Under the pieces are notes generated by a model that ran no database searches, was not told where the DNA came from, and worked only from the letters and a program-made list of their open reading frames with translations. Shown piece after piece: positions 39,441 through 48,258 of a stretch of DNA of 64,000 bases. Every line of letters starts with the position of its first letter. Positions within the stretch are counted from its first letter, which is position 1. The translations under genes and the position numbers were made by a program. Origin of the DNA: CAVOHU01 sp963843385 (lineage in GTDB: Bacteria; Acidobacteriota; Vicinamibacteria; Vicinamibacterales; JAKQTR01); the NCBI GenBank assembly GCA_963843385.1, contig CAWJJY010000007.1, forward strand, positions 62,001 to 126,000. The letters are read 5' to 3'.

Positions 39441-40244
39441 ATGAGACAGCTCCCGATCGTGATCAGCACCGTCGCACTCGTGGCGATCCTCGCCCCCGCA
39501 TCCGTCGACGCTCAGGCTCCAGACACCAGCAGGCCGATCCTGCACGTCGACGACGCCTACAAGAGCTGCTTCTTCGACCTGCATCCCGAGCTCACGCGTG
39601 GAGAGTTCAAGGAGTTCGCCGCTGAACTCGGCTCGATCCTGCGTTTCCGCCAGCTCGGCGACACCACGACGCTCGGCAAGGGACGCGTCGAGGTCAGTTT
39701 GCAGTACACGAGCACTTCGGTCGACGATTCGAAAGGGGCGTGGAACAACACCATGTCCCATCCTGCTGCGGACCACTACCTGGGCTCGTCCATCGCGATC
39801 CCGCGCCTGGCCGCCCGGGTCGGCGTGAGCGATCGAGTCGAGCTGGGCGTGTTTGGCACGTTCAATCCCCAGGCGAACTACGGCGCGGTCGGCGTCGACG
39901 CCAAGATCGCCCTGCTGAGGCAGGGGTCCGGGCTCCCGGTGTCCGTCTCGATCAGGCCGAGTTTCTCGTCCCTGGTAGGGCCGTCCGAGGTCTGGGCCGG
40001 CAACGCGAGTATCGACTTGTCTGTCGGTCGAGCCTTTGGTCCGGTGTCGCCATACGTCGGCTTCGTGACAAGCGCGTCGCTGGCAGTCGAACGGTCGGCG
40101 GACGTCGACCTCCGCCCGGTCACTGCCGATGACTCACTTGCTTACGCGGGGCTCTCGTACAGCTGGCGGAGGCTCGTCGTGTCGGCGGAGGTGGAGAAGG
40201 GGCGCGAGGTCAGCTACGCCTTTCGCATCGGCACGCGGTTCTGA
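39441..40244 (+). CDS. Putative outer-membrane beta-barrel protein
   Basis: A 267-aa protein with a perfect AAGGAGG 5 nt before the ATG and a signal peptide (MRQLPIVISTVALVAILAPA). The mature part alternates polar and hydrophobic residues in strand-length blocks (GRVEVSLQYTSTSV, RVELGVFGTFNPQ, PVSVSIRPSFSSLVG, VSPYVGFVTSASLAVE) and ends SYAFRIGTRF, with the terminal Phe typical of outer-membrane barrels. No named family is recognised. The Shine-Dalgarno is unusually strong for this window, suggesting high expression. It follows the AraC gene by 116 nt. Confidence 0.7.
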   Translation: MRQLPIVISTVALVAILAPASVDAQAPDTSRPILHVDDAYKSCFFDLHPELTRGEFKEFAAELGSILRFRQLGDTTTLGKGRVEVSLQYTSTSVDDSKGAWNNTMSHPAADHYLGSSIAIPRLAARVGVSDRVELGVFGTFNPQANYGAVGVDAKIALLRQGSGLPVSVSIRPSFSSLVGPSEVWAGNASIDLSVGRAFGPVSPYVGFVTSASLAVERSADVDLRPVTADDSLAYAGLSYSWRRLVVSAEVEKGREVSYAFRIGTRF

Positions 40245-40318
40245 CGCGGCCGTCTGGCATCTGCGCTGGACGACCGCCGCGGTCGAGCCAGCGCGGATTG
40301 CCGAAGGCCCACATGCGA

Positions 40319-40366
40319 GAGGTTGAGGACGTTGCCGTCGTCCTGGCGCCGGCAAGGCTCAACCTC
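40319..40366. terminator. Long imperfect hairpin between convergent genes
   Basis: A 9-bp outer stem (GAGGTTGAG and CTCAACCTC) encloses an inner 6-bp stem (TTGCCG and CGGCAA) with a loop of about 12 nt. It lies between the ends of the plus-strand beta-barrel gene and the minus-strand small membrane protein gene, which suits a bidirectional terminator, although neither side has a T-tract. Confidence 0.5.
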
Positions 40367-40389
40367 ACGCGACGGCACGGTGCGTGCCG

Positions 40390-40569
40390 CTAGCGCTTGA
40401 TGAGCCTGAGCACGCGCCAGGCCCACCAACAGAGCGCGGCAGCCGCAGCCGTCAAGAGCATGAATGAAGGTTCTGACGCCAGGCGCGGCCCTTCTTCGAC
40501 AAGGCGCACGACATGTGCCAGGACGATCAGGCCGAAGACCGAGCCCGTCGTCATGACGTAGGCTTTCAT
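40390..40569 (-). CDS. Small 59-aa two-span membrane protein
   Basis: The ATG at 40569 has GAGGTGA 5 nt upstream. The sequence has two hydrophobic segments, MTTGSVFGLIVLAHVV and FMLLTAAAAALCWWAWRVL, linked by RLVEEGPRLASEPS, and ends LRLIKR. The basic C-terminus predicts both ends inside. No family is recognised by name; small DUF-type membrane proteins of this kind are common in acidobacteria. It is 33 nt downstream of the S10-like peptidase gene on the same strand and probably shares its transcript. Confidence 0.6.
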   Translation of the reverse strand: MKAYVMTTGSVFGLIVLAHVVRLVEEGPRLASEPSFMLLTAAAAALCWWAWRVLRLIKR

Positions 40570-40602
40570 GGAGTCACCTCGGTTCCCCGGCCGGGACGGG
40601 CC

Positions 40603-42153
40603 CTACTTCGTCGCTCGATCGATGAACGCGGCGATGTTGTTGTGCAACAACACACGGTCTTCGTCGCGCAGGTACATCATGTGTCCCGCCGCGTAGTACT
40701 TCAGCGTGAGGTTCTTCTGCAGCGCGGCGGGCAGACCGAGGTGCTGCATCGTGAATTCGGTCTCGAAGAACGGCGTCGCCATGTCGTAGTAGCCGTTTTC
40801 GACCTGGACCAGGAGCCGCGGGTTGGCCACCATCGCCTGTGCGAGGTCGTCCTGGGTGTTCGGCGCGGTCGGGAAGAAGTTCCCGCTGCCGTGCTTCCAG
40901 TTCCACGAGGCGGCGCCGCCGCTGAAGTTGTGGTACGCCTTGTCCTTGCCGAACTTCAACTCGTCGTGGTTGTACATGTTGATGAGGGCGGTGAACGCGC
41001 CGCCCACCGCCGGGCCCTCGGGATCGGTCTCGGCACTTTCGGTGAGCAGGTCGTAGGTATACCCCGCGAAACGCGCGTCGATCCGTCCAGCCGTGAGGCC
41101 GCGGCCGCGCATCAACTCCGCATTGAACTGGCCGAGATTCACGCGCAGGTTGGCTTTGAGCAGATAGTCTTCGCCGAGCCCGGTGAAGGAGGCGAGCTTT
41201 CTGGCGACGGAGGCTTTTTCGGCAGCCGGGAGGCTCGCGCCCTTGAAGAGCGCAGATGCATATTCGCCCTGCGCATATTGCCGCGCCTGTTCGATGAACG
41301 CCGCGAGGTCGCCCGGCCGGTCCTTGATGGCCTTGTGGTACCAGGCCACCGCCGCGTAGCTCGGCAGGTAGTACACGAAGCACCGGTCGTCACCCGATCC
41401 GAAGGAAATCGTCGCGAGGTCGAGAACCGACGAGATGAGATCGATGCCATTGAGGTGAACGGAATACTTCTGTTGGAGCAGGTTGGCGAGTGCTGCGGAC
41501 CTGAACGTGCCGTAGCTTTCCCCGATGAGGAACTTCGGCGAGTTCCAGCGATCGTTGCGGCTGAGGTAGGTGACGATGAACTGCGCGAACGCGGCGGCGT
41601 CTTCATCGACGCCGTAGAAGTCCTTTTCTTTGGCCTTTCCGGCCGCGTGGCTGTATCCGGTGCCCATCGCATCGATGAACACCAGGTCGGTCTTGTCGAG
41701 GAGCGACTCGGTGTTGTCGACGAGCCTGTAGGGCGCCGGCGGCGTGAACTCGCCGTTGACCGTCGACGCGCGGCGCGGACCGAACGCGCCCATGTGCAGC
41801 CACATCGTCGCCGACCCCGGTCCGCCGTTGTAGAGGAAGGCGACCGGCCGGGTGCTCGGGTCCTTCACGTCGGAACGCGTGTACGAGACGGAGTAGAGCA
41901 GTCCCGTGGGCTCGCCCGCATCGTTGGTGAGCAACGTCGTGCCGGCGGAGGCCTTGTAGGGAATCGTCTGCCCGCCGATCCTGATCGTGTGATCGGTTGC
42001 AGACCATTCTTCCTTGGCTTCTTTCGGTGCGGGCGTTTCGGCCGGCGCGGCCTTCATCTCTGGCGATTGTTGTTGGGCGGTCGGCGTCGGTCCGCTCGCG
42101 AGCAGCACACCGACACTGGTGGCGACGAAGCACACGGCAACGAGACGTTTCAT
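40603..42153 (-). CDS. Secreted S10-like serine carboxypeptidase
   Basis: A 516-aa alpha/beta-hydrolase peptidase. The signal peptide is MKRLVAVCFVATSVGVLLAS. The substrate and oxyanion motif is AFLYNGGPGSATMWLHMGAF, the nucleophile elbow FLIGESYGTFR, Asp in VENGYYDMATPF and His in YYAAGHMMYLR. Order and spacing match serine carboxypeptidases (S10), which remove C-terminal residues from peptides at acidic pH. The ATG at 42153 is chosen because it starts the signal peptide; upstream codons look non-coding. It fits with the subtilase and M36 peptidase in an extracellular protein-degrading lifestyle. Confidence 0.9.
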   Translation of the reverse strand: MKRLVAVCFVATSVGVLLASGPTPTAQQQSPEMKAAPAETPAPKEAKEEWSATDHTIRIGGQTIPYKASAGTTLLTNDAGEPTGLLYSVSYTRSDVKDPSTRPVAFLYNGGPGSATMWLHMGAFGPRRASTVNGEFTPPAPYRLVDNTESLLDKTDLVFIDAMGTGYSHAAGKAKEKDFYGVDEDAAAFAQFIVTYLSRNDRWNSPKFLIGESYGTFRSAALANLLQQKYSVHLNGIDLISSVLDLATISFGSGDDRCFVYYLPSYAAVAWYHKAIKDRPGDLAAFIEQARQYAQGEYASALFKGASLPAAEKASVARKLASFTGLGEDYLLKANLRVNLGQFNAELMRGRGLTAGRIDARFAGYTYDLLTESAETDPEGPAVGGAFTALINMYNHDELKFGKDKAYHNFSGGAASWNWKHGSGNFFPTAPNTQDDLAQAMVANPRLLVQVENGYYDMATPFFETEFTMQHLGLPAALQKNLTLKYYAAGHMMYLRDEDRVLLHNNIAAFIDRATK

Positions 42154-42281
42154 GGAAGGGCCCCTGTGAGTTGGATACCCCAATATACCAGAGGGCGGGG
42201 CCCGCTTCGACGGGTCTGGCAGCAGGAACGGCGACAAAACGCTCTGTCCGCTTCAGGGAGAAGATCCGCTGAATGGCTGTG

Positions 42282-43241
42282 CTATCCGCGCACTTCCTGG
42301 AGGACCTGCGCGAGGTTGATCGTGCGCGCCTTCTCCTGTATCGCGGGCAGGTAGTGGCCCTGCAGGCCCTTCGCCTCGTCCAGCAGACCGCTGTACGTAT
42401 CCCTCAAGAGCTGCGGCGAGAACGTGCGGCCACCGGCGTAGTAGCGGACAGCCAGCCGCCCGAGGGCATACGTGGTGGCGAACGCCACGCCCGAGCTGAC
42501 GGCCTGTCCGAGAACACCGCCAATCAGGCCTCGGATGAGACCCCGGCCGAGCAGGTGGCCGACCAGCCCGGCCCCTATCCGCTCCACGTACTGCCCGGCC
42601 ATGCCGATGCCCGCGGTGGCCAGCAGATCCTTGATGTGGCCGCGGTCCAGCTCGAACCCGTACGACTTCCCGATGCGATAGACCATCCTCATCTGCAGGG
42701 GAATGATGGCCATCGTCGCCAGCGAGTCGGGCAGCAGCTCGAGGGCCCCGTTGAAGATGGCGTAGTTGAGGATCAGCCGATCCTGCTCCTCGGGCGTCAT
42801 CGCGCCGGACGGCGCGGGCGGCTCACTCGACGAGATCGCCGCGAGCGGTACGACCGCCAGGGCGTCGGCCTGCGCCGTCAGCTGGTTCGCAGCCGAGACG
42901 GCGGCGGCATCGAATCCCAGCCTGGCCTGCAGCGTGGAAAGGAAGTTCCGCTCAGCGTCGCTGAGCACGCCGTCGGCGTTGCAGACACCGACACAGAGAT
43001 CGTGGGCCACTCGCCGGTTCTCAGGAGAGGTCAGCACGGCGGCCGCGTCGTCCATGCTGACGCGCTTCTGGAGCACGTCCTGGTACACGGCTGACGAATC
43101 GATGCCGCCTCCGAGCGACACGGACTCAGCAGCGCGCTTCACGGCTTCGCGCTCGGCCGGTTCGTCGGTCCCGTCCGCGAGCGAGGCCATGATGGCGAGC
43201 GTCAAGATAGCCTGGCGTTCCTGGTCGGTCATATTCGGCAT
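42282..43241 (-). CDS. TerB-like / DUF697 membrane-associated protein
   Basis: A 319-aa protein. Residues 1-125 resemble a TerB-type helical domain (MTDQERQAILTLAIMASLAD, CVGVCNADGVLSDAERNFL). The C-terminal half (about 150-290) is DUF697-like, with glycine-rich hydrophobic helices (LLATAGIGMAGQYVERIGAG, GLIRGLIGGVLGQAVSSGVA, FATTYALGRLAVRYYAGGRT). Such domains are linked to membrane-associated GTPases and to stress response. No signal peptide. It is likely monocistronic; a TATTCT element is near 43285 on the minus strand. Confidence 0.65.
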   Translation of the reverse strand: MPNMTDQERQAILTLAIMASLADGTDEPAEREAVKRAAESVSLGGGIDSSAVYQDVLQKRVSMDDAAAVLTSPENRRVAHDLCVGVCNADGVLSDAERNFLSTLQARLGFDAAAVSAANQLTAQADALAVVPLAAISSSEPPAPSGAMTPEEQDRLILNYAIFNGALELLPDSLATMAIIPLQMRMVYRIGKSYGFELDRGHIKDLLATAGIGMAGQYVERIGAGLVGHLLGRGLIRGLIGGVLGQAVSSGVAFATTYALGRLAVRYYAGGRTFSPQLLRDTYSGLLDEAKGLQGHYLPAIQEKARTINLAQVLQEVRG

Positions 43242-43469
43242 CTGTCTCTTGTCCTGTGTGGGGCTGTTCTGCAGTACCTACGTAGAATAGCCGCAAGCGG
43301 TTCTGCGCGCCGCCTGCCCCGCCGGCGTTCGCGATTCCCGCCTGGCAAACCAAGGCGGGCGCACCAATCCTGGACAAGTCTCCCCGTATTGGCCAATCAT
43401 GTCGGCTTGGCGCCTCGCCTGACACACCTGCGAGGAGGGAACGGCGCTGACGCGCACGGGAGATTCAGG

Positions 43470-44174
43470 ATGAACCGCACTCGCGTGGGATTAACGGCCG
43501 TGGCGGCCGTCTCGCTGCTGACCCTCGCCGTTGCACCGCCCCGGCGCGCGCTCGCTGTGGGCAGCCAGGTGCCCGTCATTCCGCTGACGCGATTCACGTC
43601 GGTGTCCGAGTGGCAACTCGATATCACCTGGACCGCGAAGGACACGTTCGAGAACGCCGACTTCAGCGCGTCGCTCAACATGACCGCCACCTCGCGCCTC
43701 TACCTCGAGCAGAGCGACAAGATGGACGCGTGGGGGCGCTGGCACGTCGAGAAGGTGCACTCGGCGAATCTTTCGATGGCCAGCCTTCTCGTGAACAAGC
43801 ACGACCATTCGCGAACGGAATACAAGAATGCCGCCGCCCTTCCTGTTGACGGTTCAGTGATCTTCGAGGTCGGCGGGCGCACGCCTGGTTACCAGCTCGT
43901 CGGCAACTTCGCGTTTCCCGTCAAGATCAGCAATCCGCTGATGGGGACCTTCGACTCGCTGATCGCTCTCCAGACGACGGATATCTCCGGCGGCGTTCCG
44001 GTCTTCCTGACCGGCCCTCTGCCAATCGCGGGGACGCGGATTACCGGTTCCGCCGTAAGCCCGATGACGGTCCCGCCGTTTGGCGCGGAGCCGGTTCCGA
44101 AGACGCGTGTGGGCATTCAGTATGTCCTCGAGGAGGTCCCGTTGGCGAAACTGGTCCCGCCCAGGAAGAAGTAG
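43470..44174 (+). CDS. Secreted protein of unknown function
   Basis: A 234-aa protein with signal peptide (MNRTRVGLTAVAAVSLLTLA). The mature part is beta-rich: VSEWQLDITWTAKDTFENAD, FSASLNMTATSRLYLEQSD, WGRWHVEKVHSANLSMASLL, ending QYVLEEVPLAKLVPPRKK. I recognise no family. GGGAGATTCAGG precedes the ATG. It ends 40 nt before the first DoxX gene and could share its transcript. Confidence 0.6.
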   Translation: MNRTRVGLTAVAAVSLLTLAVAPPRRALAVGSQVPVIPLTRFTSVSEWQLDITWTAKDTFENADFSASLNMTATSRLYLEQSDKMDAWGRWHVEKVHSANLSMASLLVNKHDHSRTEYKNAAALPVDGSVIFEVGGRTPGYQLVGNFAFPVKISNPLMGTFDSLIALQTTDISGGVPVFLTGPLPIAGTRITGSAVSPMTVPPFGAEPVPKTRVGIQYVLEEVPLAKLVPPRKK

Positions 44175-44214
44175 GGTTCGCGCCTGTTTTTCGAAATTGT
44201 CAAAGGAGAACCAG

Positions 44215-44646
44215 ATGCCAAGCCAGCCCCCACCCAGGCGACCAGTCGATGATGCGGTCTTGTTGGCGGGTCGTATCGCGCTCGGCGCGATCTTCCTTGA
44301 GAGCGGCTTTCAGCAACTCCTGGGCGGCGGTGCGTTCGCGGCCAGTCTTGCCAGCCGCGGCGTCCCGCTGCCCGTGATGTTCGCGGTCATCGGGATGGCG
44401 GTGGAACTCGCCGGCGGCTTCCTGATCGTCTCCGGGTACAGGACGCGCGTCGCGGCACCGCCCGTCATTCTCTTCCTGATCGTCGCCACCCTGCTGTCGC
44501 ACCGCTACTGGGACCTGGGCGAGGCTGCGCGCCGGGGTCAGGAGATCCAGTTCTTCAAGAATCTCTCGATCATCGGCGGTCTTCTGCTCCTGTTTGTCAC
44601 CGGCCCCGGCCGCTTCAGCATCGACGGGTTGACTCGTCGCACGTGA
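44215..44646 (+). CDS. DoxX family membrane protein (copy 1)
   Basis: A 143-aa four-helix membrane protein of the DoxX family: GRIALGAIFLESGFQQLLGG, VPLPVMFAVIGMAVELAGGF, VILFLIVATLLSHRYWDL and LSIIGGLLLLFVTGPGRFS. DoxX proteins are linked to redox homeostasis and sulfur or quinone metabolism, but their exact roles vary. AAAGGAGAA precedes the ATG by 5 nt. It aligns without gaps to the copy at 46741, including the ribosome-site region (TCAAAGGAGAAC). Confidence 0.85.
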   Translation: MPSQPPPRRPVDDAVLLAGRIALGAIFLESGFQQLLGGGAFAASLASRGVPLPVMFAVIGMAVELAGGFLIVSGYRTRVAAPPVILFLIVATLLSHRYWDLGEAARRGQEIQFFKNLSIIGGLLLLFVTGPGRFSIDGLTRRT

Positions 44647-44746
44647 CGTCCCGGGATCTTGGCACCGCGTCAACGACGGCTCAGTCGCTGACGCTCTCCA
44701 GCCGGCGCACGCTGATCCTACGCCAAGGGTTCGTGATTGAAAGGGG

Positions 44747-45454
44747 CTAGATAATCGGCCGGCCGCCGCCGCCCTTGCGGAAGAGGATCTCGCGCATGCC
44801 ATCTTTCAGCAGGAACGAATCGGACACGCGCATGCCGTCGAACATCTTGATGATGTCGCGGTTCGGCAGCGAGCTGCGGCTCACGGCCGCCGACCCGTAC
44901 GCCTGCTGGCGCACGTGCGACTCGTCTGCCACGATGAACCGCGTGAAGCCCTTGCGAACGAGACTGGCGCTGCCGAAGAAGCCGAGCAGCGCGCCGCCCA
45001 CCCGCAGCAGCCTGACCAGCGTCGCCGCCAGCGCCTGCGCGGACGGCCGGTCCAGGTAGTCGTAGAAGTCCCACAGCAGCACGCCGTCCACGGCACCCTC
45101 GTCCAGGATGAACCGCTTCGACAGGAACGCCGGCAACTCCTCGAGCCGGCCGTCGCGCAGGTGGCGATCGAGATCCGCGAACAGATCCTCGATGTAGACC
45201 TTGCAGTTCAGCTGCTCGCCGAAGAAGGTGACGTTCGATCCCACGACGGGGCCGAGATCCAGCAGGACTGGGGCGGGGCAGGTGCCGAGGTACGAGAGGA
45301 ACTTGGACAGCGCCTTCGAGTGGACGACCGGGCACTCCTCCGGCTTCCGGCGTGAGCCGGCGTCAGGCCCTGACCCTTCCGCCTGGCGCACCGCTCCCAG
45401 GCGTGAGAACAGGCCGCCCAGACTTCGCACCCTGTCGAGGGCCGGCAATGACAC
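44747..45454 (-). CDS. SAM-dependent methyltransferase-like protein
   Basis: A 235-aa protein with a class I methyltransferase outline: motif I-like VLLDLGPVVGSNVTFFGEQL, an acidic turn after strand 2 (KVYIEDLFADL), DGVLLWDFYDYLDRPSAQAL and LRVGGALLGFFG as post-motif strands. Glycines of motif I are partly replaced (DLGPVVGSN), so activity is uncertain. The start is GTG 45454 or the nearby TTG. It lies 64 nt downstream of the bactofilin gene on the same strand. A methyltransferase-like protein next to a bactofilin is a recurring pairing in my experience of acidobacterial genomes, but I cannot verify it here. Confidence 0.6.
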   Translation of the reverse strand: MSLPALDRVRSLGGLFSRLGAVRQAEGSGPDAGSRRKPEECPVVHSKALSKFLSYLGTCPAPVLLDLGPVVGSNVTFFGEQLNCKVYIEDLFADLDRHLRDGRLEELPAFLSKRFILDEGAVDGVLLWDFYDYLDRPSAQALAATLVRLLRVGGALLGFFGSASLVRKGFTRFIVADESHVRQQAYGSAAVSRSSLPNRDIIKMFDGMRVSDSFLLKDGMREILFRKGGGGRPII

Positions 45455-45518
45455 TCCTCAACCCGTACAGACGCGGCCGGCACGCGCGGGACCCGACGCC
45501 GGACCACGTACGCCTCCG

Positions 45519-46088
45519 CTATGCGCCGACCATGCGCTGGCCGCCTGGCCCCTGCGGGGCGGACGGAACGGGCGCGGGCTTCACCTCGGGCTTGGCTGCC
45601 TGGCCAGGCGGCACAGGCACCAGCACGGGCGTCTTCTTCTGCATGTCCACGCTGCCGCGGAAGTGCGAGCCCTCCGCAATCGCGACGCGCGGCGACACGA
45701 TGTTGCCGTCGACCGAGCCGTTGTCGCGAATCTCCACCTTCTCGCTCGCGGTGATGTTGCCGATGACCTCACCGAGGATGACCGCGATCTTCGCGAACAC
45801 CTCGGCCTTGATCTTGGCGTGCGACCCGACCGTCAATACGTGGTCCCGGAGCTCGATCTTTCCCTCGACGCTCCCATCAACGGTGAGATCCTCGCTGCCG
45901 TTGAGTTCACCCTTGATGACGACCGACTTGCCGATGTTGATGACGTCTTTGTCCATGTGGCCCTTTGCCCCAATCTCCGGTGCATGAACTGAATGGGCAC
46001 TCGCGACCGCCGGCGCTGCCGGAGCCGGTTGGCCCGTTGGGTCTCGATAACTGACAGGCGGCTGCACGACCTCCCCCCGTTTCCACAT
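45519..46088 (-). CDS. Bactofilin
   Basis: A 189-aa cytoskeletal protein. The Pro/Ala-rich N-terminus (residues 1-45) is followed by the bactofilin beta-helix core: INIGKSVVIKGELNGSEDLT, VDGSVEGKIEL, VGSHAKIKAEVFAKIAVILG, EVIGNITASEKVEIRDNGSV, GNIVSPRVAIAEGSHFRGSV. The C-terminal tail is again Pro-rich (PVLVPVPPGQAAKPEVKP). Bactofilins polymerise without nucleotide and organise cell-wall or polarity functions at the membrane. ATG 46088 is preferred, with AGAGGTT upstream and a Trp-Lys start (MWKRGEVVQPP). Confidence 0.92.
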   Translation of the reverse strand: MWKRGEVVQPPVSYRDPTGQPAPAAPAVASAHSVHAPEIGAKGHMDKDVINIGKSVVIKGELNGSEDLTVDGSVEGKIELRDHVLTVGSHAKIKAEVFAKIAVILGEVIGNITASEKVEIRDNGSVDGNIVSPRVAIAEGSHFRGSVDMQKKTPVLVPVPPGQAAKPEVKPAPVPSAPQGPGGQRMVGA

Positions 46089-46740
46089 CGTGAACCTCTG
46101 CGTCCTCCCCGGGAGCCCGGCGAAGGGGCGCGAGGAGTCGACGCGATCTGACCAACGAATAGAGCCCGCGATCAGAAGGAAGCCGGCCTGGTGCGTCCGG
46201 CCCTCATGTTGCGGGAGGTTAGGCGAAGGGGTTCCGGGCGGCCGGCCAACGTATGCGTTCCAAGGCTCTCGCTGATTCAGAAAATAAGGCCAGCCGTGGT
46301 GCCGGCAGGTCCGCCTAGACCTCGGCACCTGCACGGTGATTGCAGCACTTGTGCCAGTGCAAGAAGCCCTGCTGGATGGGCAACTGACGCTCGGTGCCTC
46401 GCGGGCGACTGACGAAACGGTGCAATAGCTACACGGAGTCCGTAATCTTGGGCCAGGCCGTGACCGACCGAGTGTCGAGGAAGGCGCCGGCGCTTTGGCC
46501 CCCTGACGACCTGCCCGTCAGCGGGGCCACTGCCAGCCGGCCGGCTCCGGCCGACCGGCTGCGACAAGGTCGAGGCAGTCGAGGAGGCGCGCGAGGCGCA
46601 CCTCGACCAAGCCTCGAGCGGGCTCGCGAAACCCCTTTTGCGTGCCTCCGAAATCCCGCACGCGGAGTGCGCGGCGACCTGGGCTATAGTTGCCCAACCC
46701 ATCGAGCACGGAGACCCTGGCGCTCTCAAAGGAGAACGAA
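46089..46740. other. Intergenic region, no gene recognised
   Basis: About 650 bases between the divergent bactofilin and second DoxX genes. No conserved ORF is seen. The last 60 bases hold a -10-like TATAGT at about 46684 that could serve DoxX copy 2, and the duplicated ribosome-site segment CTCAAAGGAGAACG at 46726-46739. Confidence 0.4.
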
Positions 46741-47172
46741 ATGGCAGGCGAACCTACGCCCTCGCGGACCATGGACGATGTGACCTTGCTCCTGGGGCGC
46801 GTTGCGCTCGGCTTGATCTTCGTCCAGAACGGACTTCAACAGCTCATGGCCCTCGACGCGTTCGCGGCCCAGCTCGCCAGCCGCGGTCTCCCTCTGCCTT
46901 TGGCCGGTGCGGGCATCGGAGTGGCGCTGGAAGTGAGCTGCGGGCTTCTGATCGTCTCCGGGTTCAGCACGCGCGTGGCGACGCCGCCGATTATTCTCTT
47001 CATGATTGTTGCCACGTTGACCGCGCACCGCTACTGGGAGCTGGCCGAAGGCGCGCGCCGCGGGCAGGAGATCCAGTTCTTCAAGAACATCTCGATTATC
47101 GGCGGTCTCCTGCTCCTCTCGGTCGCAGGCCCCGGCCGCTTCAGCTTCGACGCGCTGTTTCGCCGCAAGTGA
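46741..47172 (+). CDS. DoxX family membrane protein (copy 2)
   Basis: A 143-aa paralogue of the protein at 44215, the same length and alignable without gaps. Four helices: GRVALGLIFVQNGLQQLMAL, PLAGAGIGVALEVSCGLLIV, IILFMIVATLTAHRYWELAE and ISIIGGLLLLSVAGPGRFSF. The cytoplasmic loop RRGQEIQFFKN is identical in both copies. An AAAGGAGAA ribosome site is also shared. The duplication is local (2.5 kb apart), and both copies remain intact, so they probably differ in partner or regulation. Confidence 0.87.
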   Translation: MAGEPTPSRTMDDVTLLLGRVALGLIFVQNGLQQLMALDAFAAQLASRGLPLPLAGAGIGVALEVSCGLLIVSGFSTRVATPPIILFMIVATLTAHRYWELAEGARRGQEIQFFKNISIIGGLLLLSVAGPGRFSFDALFRRK

Positions 47173-47331
47173 TACCCCACCGACATTTGTGAGGCCCCCT
47201 CTCGCTGATCGTTGACTCCGGCAAAACGACGCGGTAATGTCACCCTCGCGCCCGGGGCAGGGCTCTACCAGCGACAGTCCTTTTCACTCCGCCACACGAG
47301 TTCCATCGTCTGCGCTCGAGGAGTCACCGTC

Positions 47332-48258
47332 ATGGGGAAAGCGATCGAGCAAATCGGCTTCGTGGGCACAGGCCGGATGGGCGCGGCCGTGACGGAGAAC
47401 CTTCTCAAGGCCGGGTATCCGGTCAAGGTCTTCAACCGCACCCGGGACAAGCTGCTGCCGCTTCTTGAACGGGGCGCCGTCGAGGCGAACTCGCCGAAGG
47501 ACGCGGCGATCGGCGCCGATGTGGTCTTCACGTGCCTCATGGACGACCGGTCCATGTTCGACGTGATGAACGGCGAGCGCGGTCTGCTGGCGGGTCTGGC
47601 GCCGGGCGCCATCCACCTCGCGACGGCGACGATTTCCCCCGGGTGTTCACGGACGCTGGCCGGCATCCATCGCGAACATGGAAGTCGCTACATCGCAGGA
47701 CCGCTCTCCGCGCGCCCGGATGCGGCGCGGGCGGGCCAGGCGCTGACCTACCTCTCCGGAGACCAGGAAGCGATTGCCCGTTGTGAGCCGCTGTTCACCG
47801 CCTATTCGAAGCGCCACGTCAACCTGGGCGCCGATCCGGCACTGGCGAACAGCGTCAAGCTTGCGCTCAATTTCATGCTGATGACCCAGATCGAGATGAT
47901 GTCCGAGGTGTTTGCCTTCGCCGAGCGAAGCGGGATCGAGGCGGAACTCGTCGCGGAACTGATCCTGACGGTCCAGGGCCATCCGGCGATGAAGGACTAC
48001 ATCCGGCGCATGCGGGCCAGGGATTTCGACCCCGCGGCCTTCGAGATCACCTCGGGCTACAAGGACCTGGAGATGGTCAGCCAGGCCGCTGGCGACGCGC
48101 GCGTCCCCATGCCGTTTGTCGGTGCCCTGCGCGACCAGTTCCTCGCGACAATGGGCAACGGGATGTCGGCCTGGGACTGGACGGCGCTGTCCGAGGCCTC
48201 TCGCCTCACGGCGGGCCTGCCTGCGGGCCCCGAATCTCTGAAGGGTGGTTCGCGATGA
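47332..48258 (+). CDS. NAD(P)-dependent beta-hydroxyacid dehydrogenase family protein
   Basis: A 308-aa protein of the 6-phosphogluconate/3-hydroxyisobutyrate dehydrogenase family. Rossmann motif GFVGTGRMGAAVTENLLKAG near residues 9-28, substrate-binding segment YIAGPLSARPDAARAGQ in place of the usual DAPVSGG, and the catalytic-lysine helix ANSVKLALNFMLMTQIEM, where Lys lies in the SVKLALN motif. It should oxidise a short hydroxy acid or reduce a semialdehyde. GAGGAG precedes the ATG. The stop overlaps the M24 gene by ATGA, so the two act in one operon. Confidence 0.85.
   Translation: MGKAIEQIGFVGTGRMGAAVTENLLKAGYPVKVFNRTRDKLLPLLERGAVEANSPKDAAIGADVVFTCLMDDRSMFDVMNGERGLLAGLAPGAIHLATATISPGCSRTLAGIHREHGSRYIAGPLSARPDAARAGQALTYLSGDQEAIARCEPLFTAYSKRHVNLGADPALANSVKLALNFMLMTQIEMMSEVFAFAERSGIEAELVAELILTVQGHPAMKDYIRRMRARDFDPAAFEITSGYKDLEMVSQAAGDARVPMPFVGALRDQFLATMGNGMSAWDWTALSEASRLTAGLPAGPESLKGGSR

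Noticed and set aside
40513..42354. Long plus-strand open frame opposite the S10-like peptidase
   Set aside because: Same antisense artefact; no recognisable domain, and it overlaps the peptidase and a small membrane protein gene.
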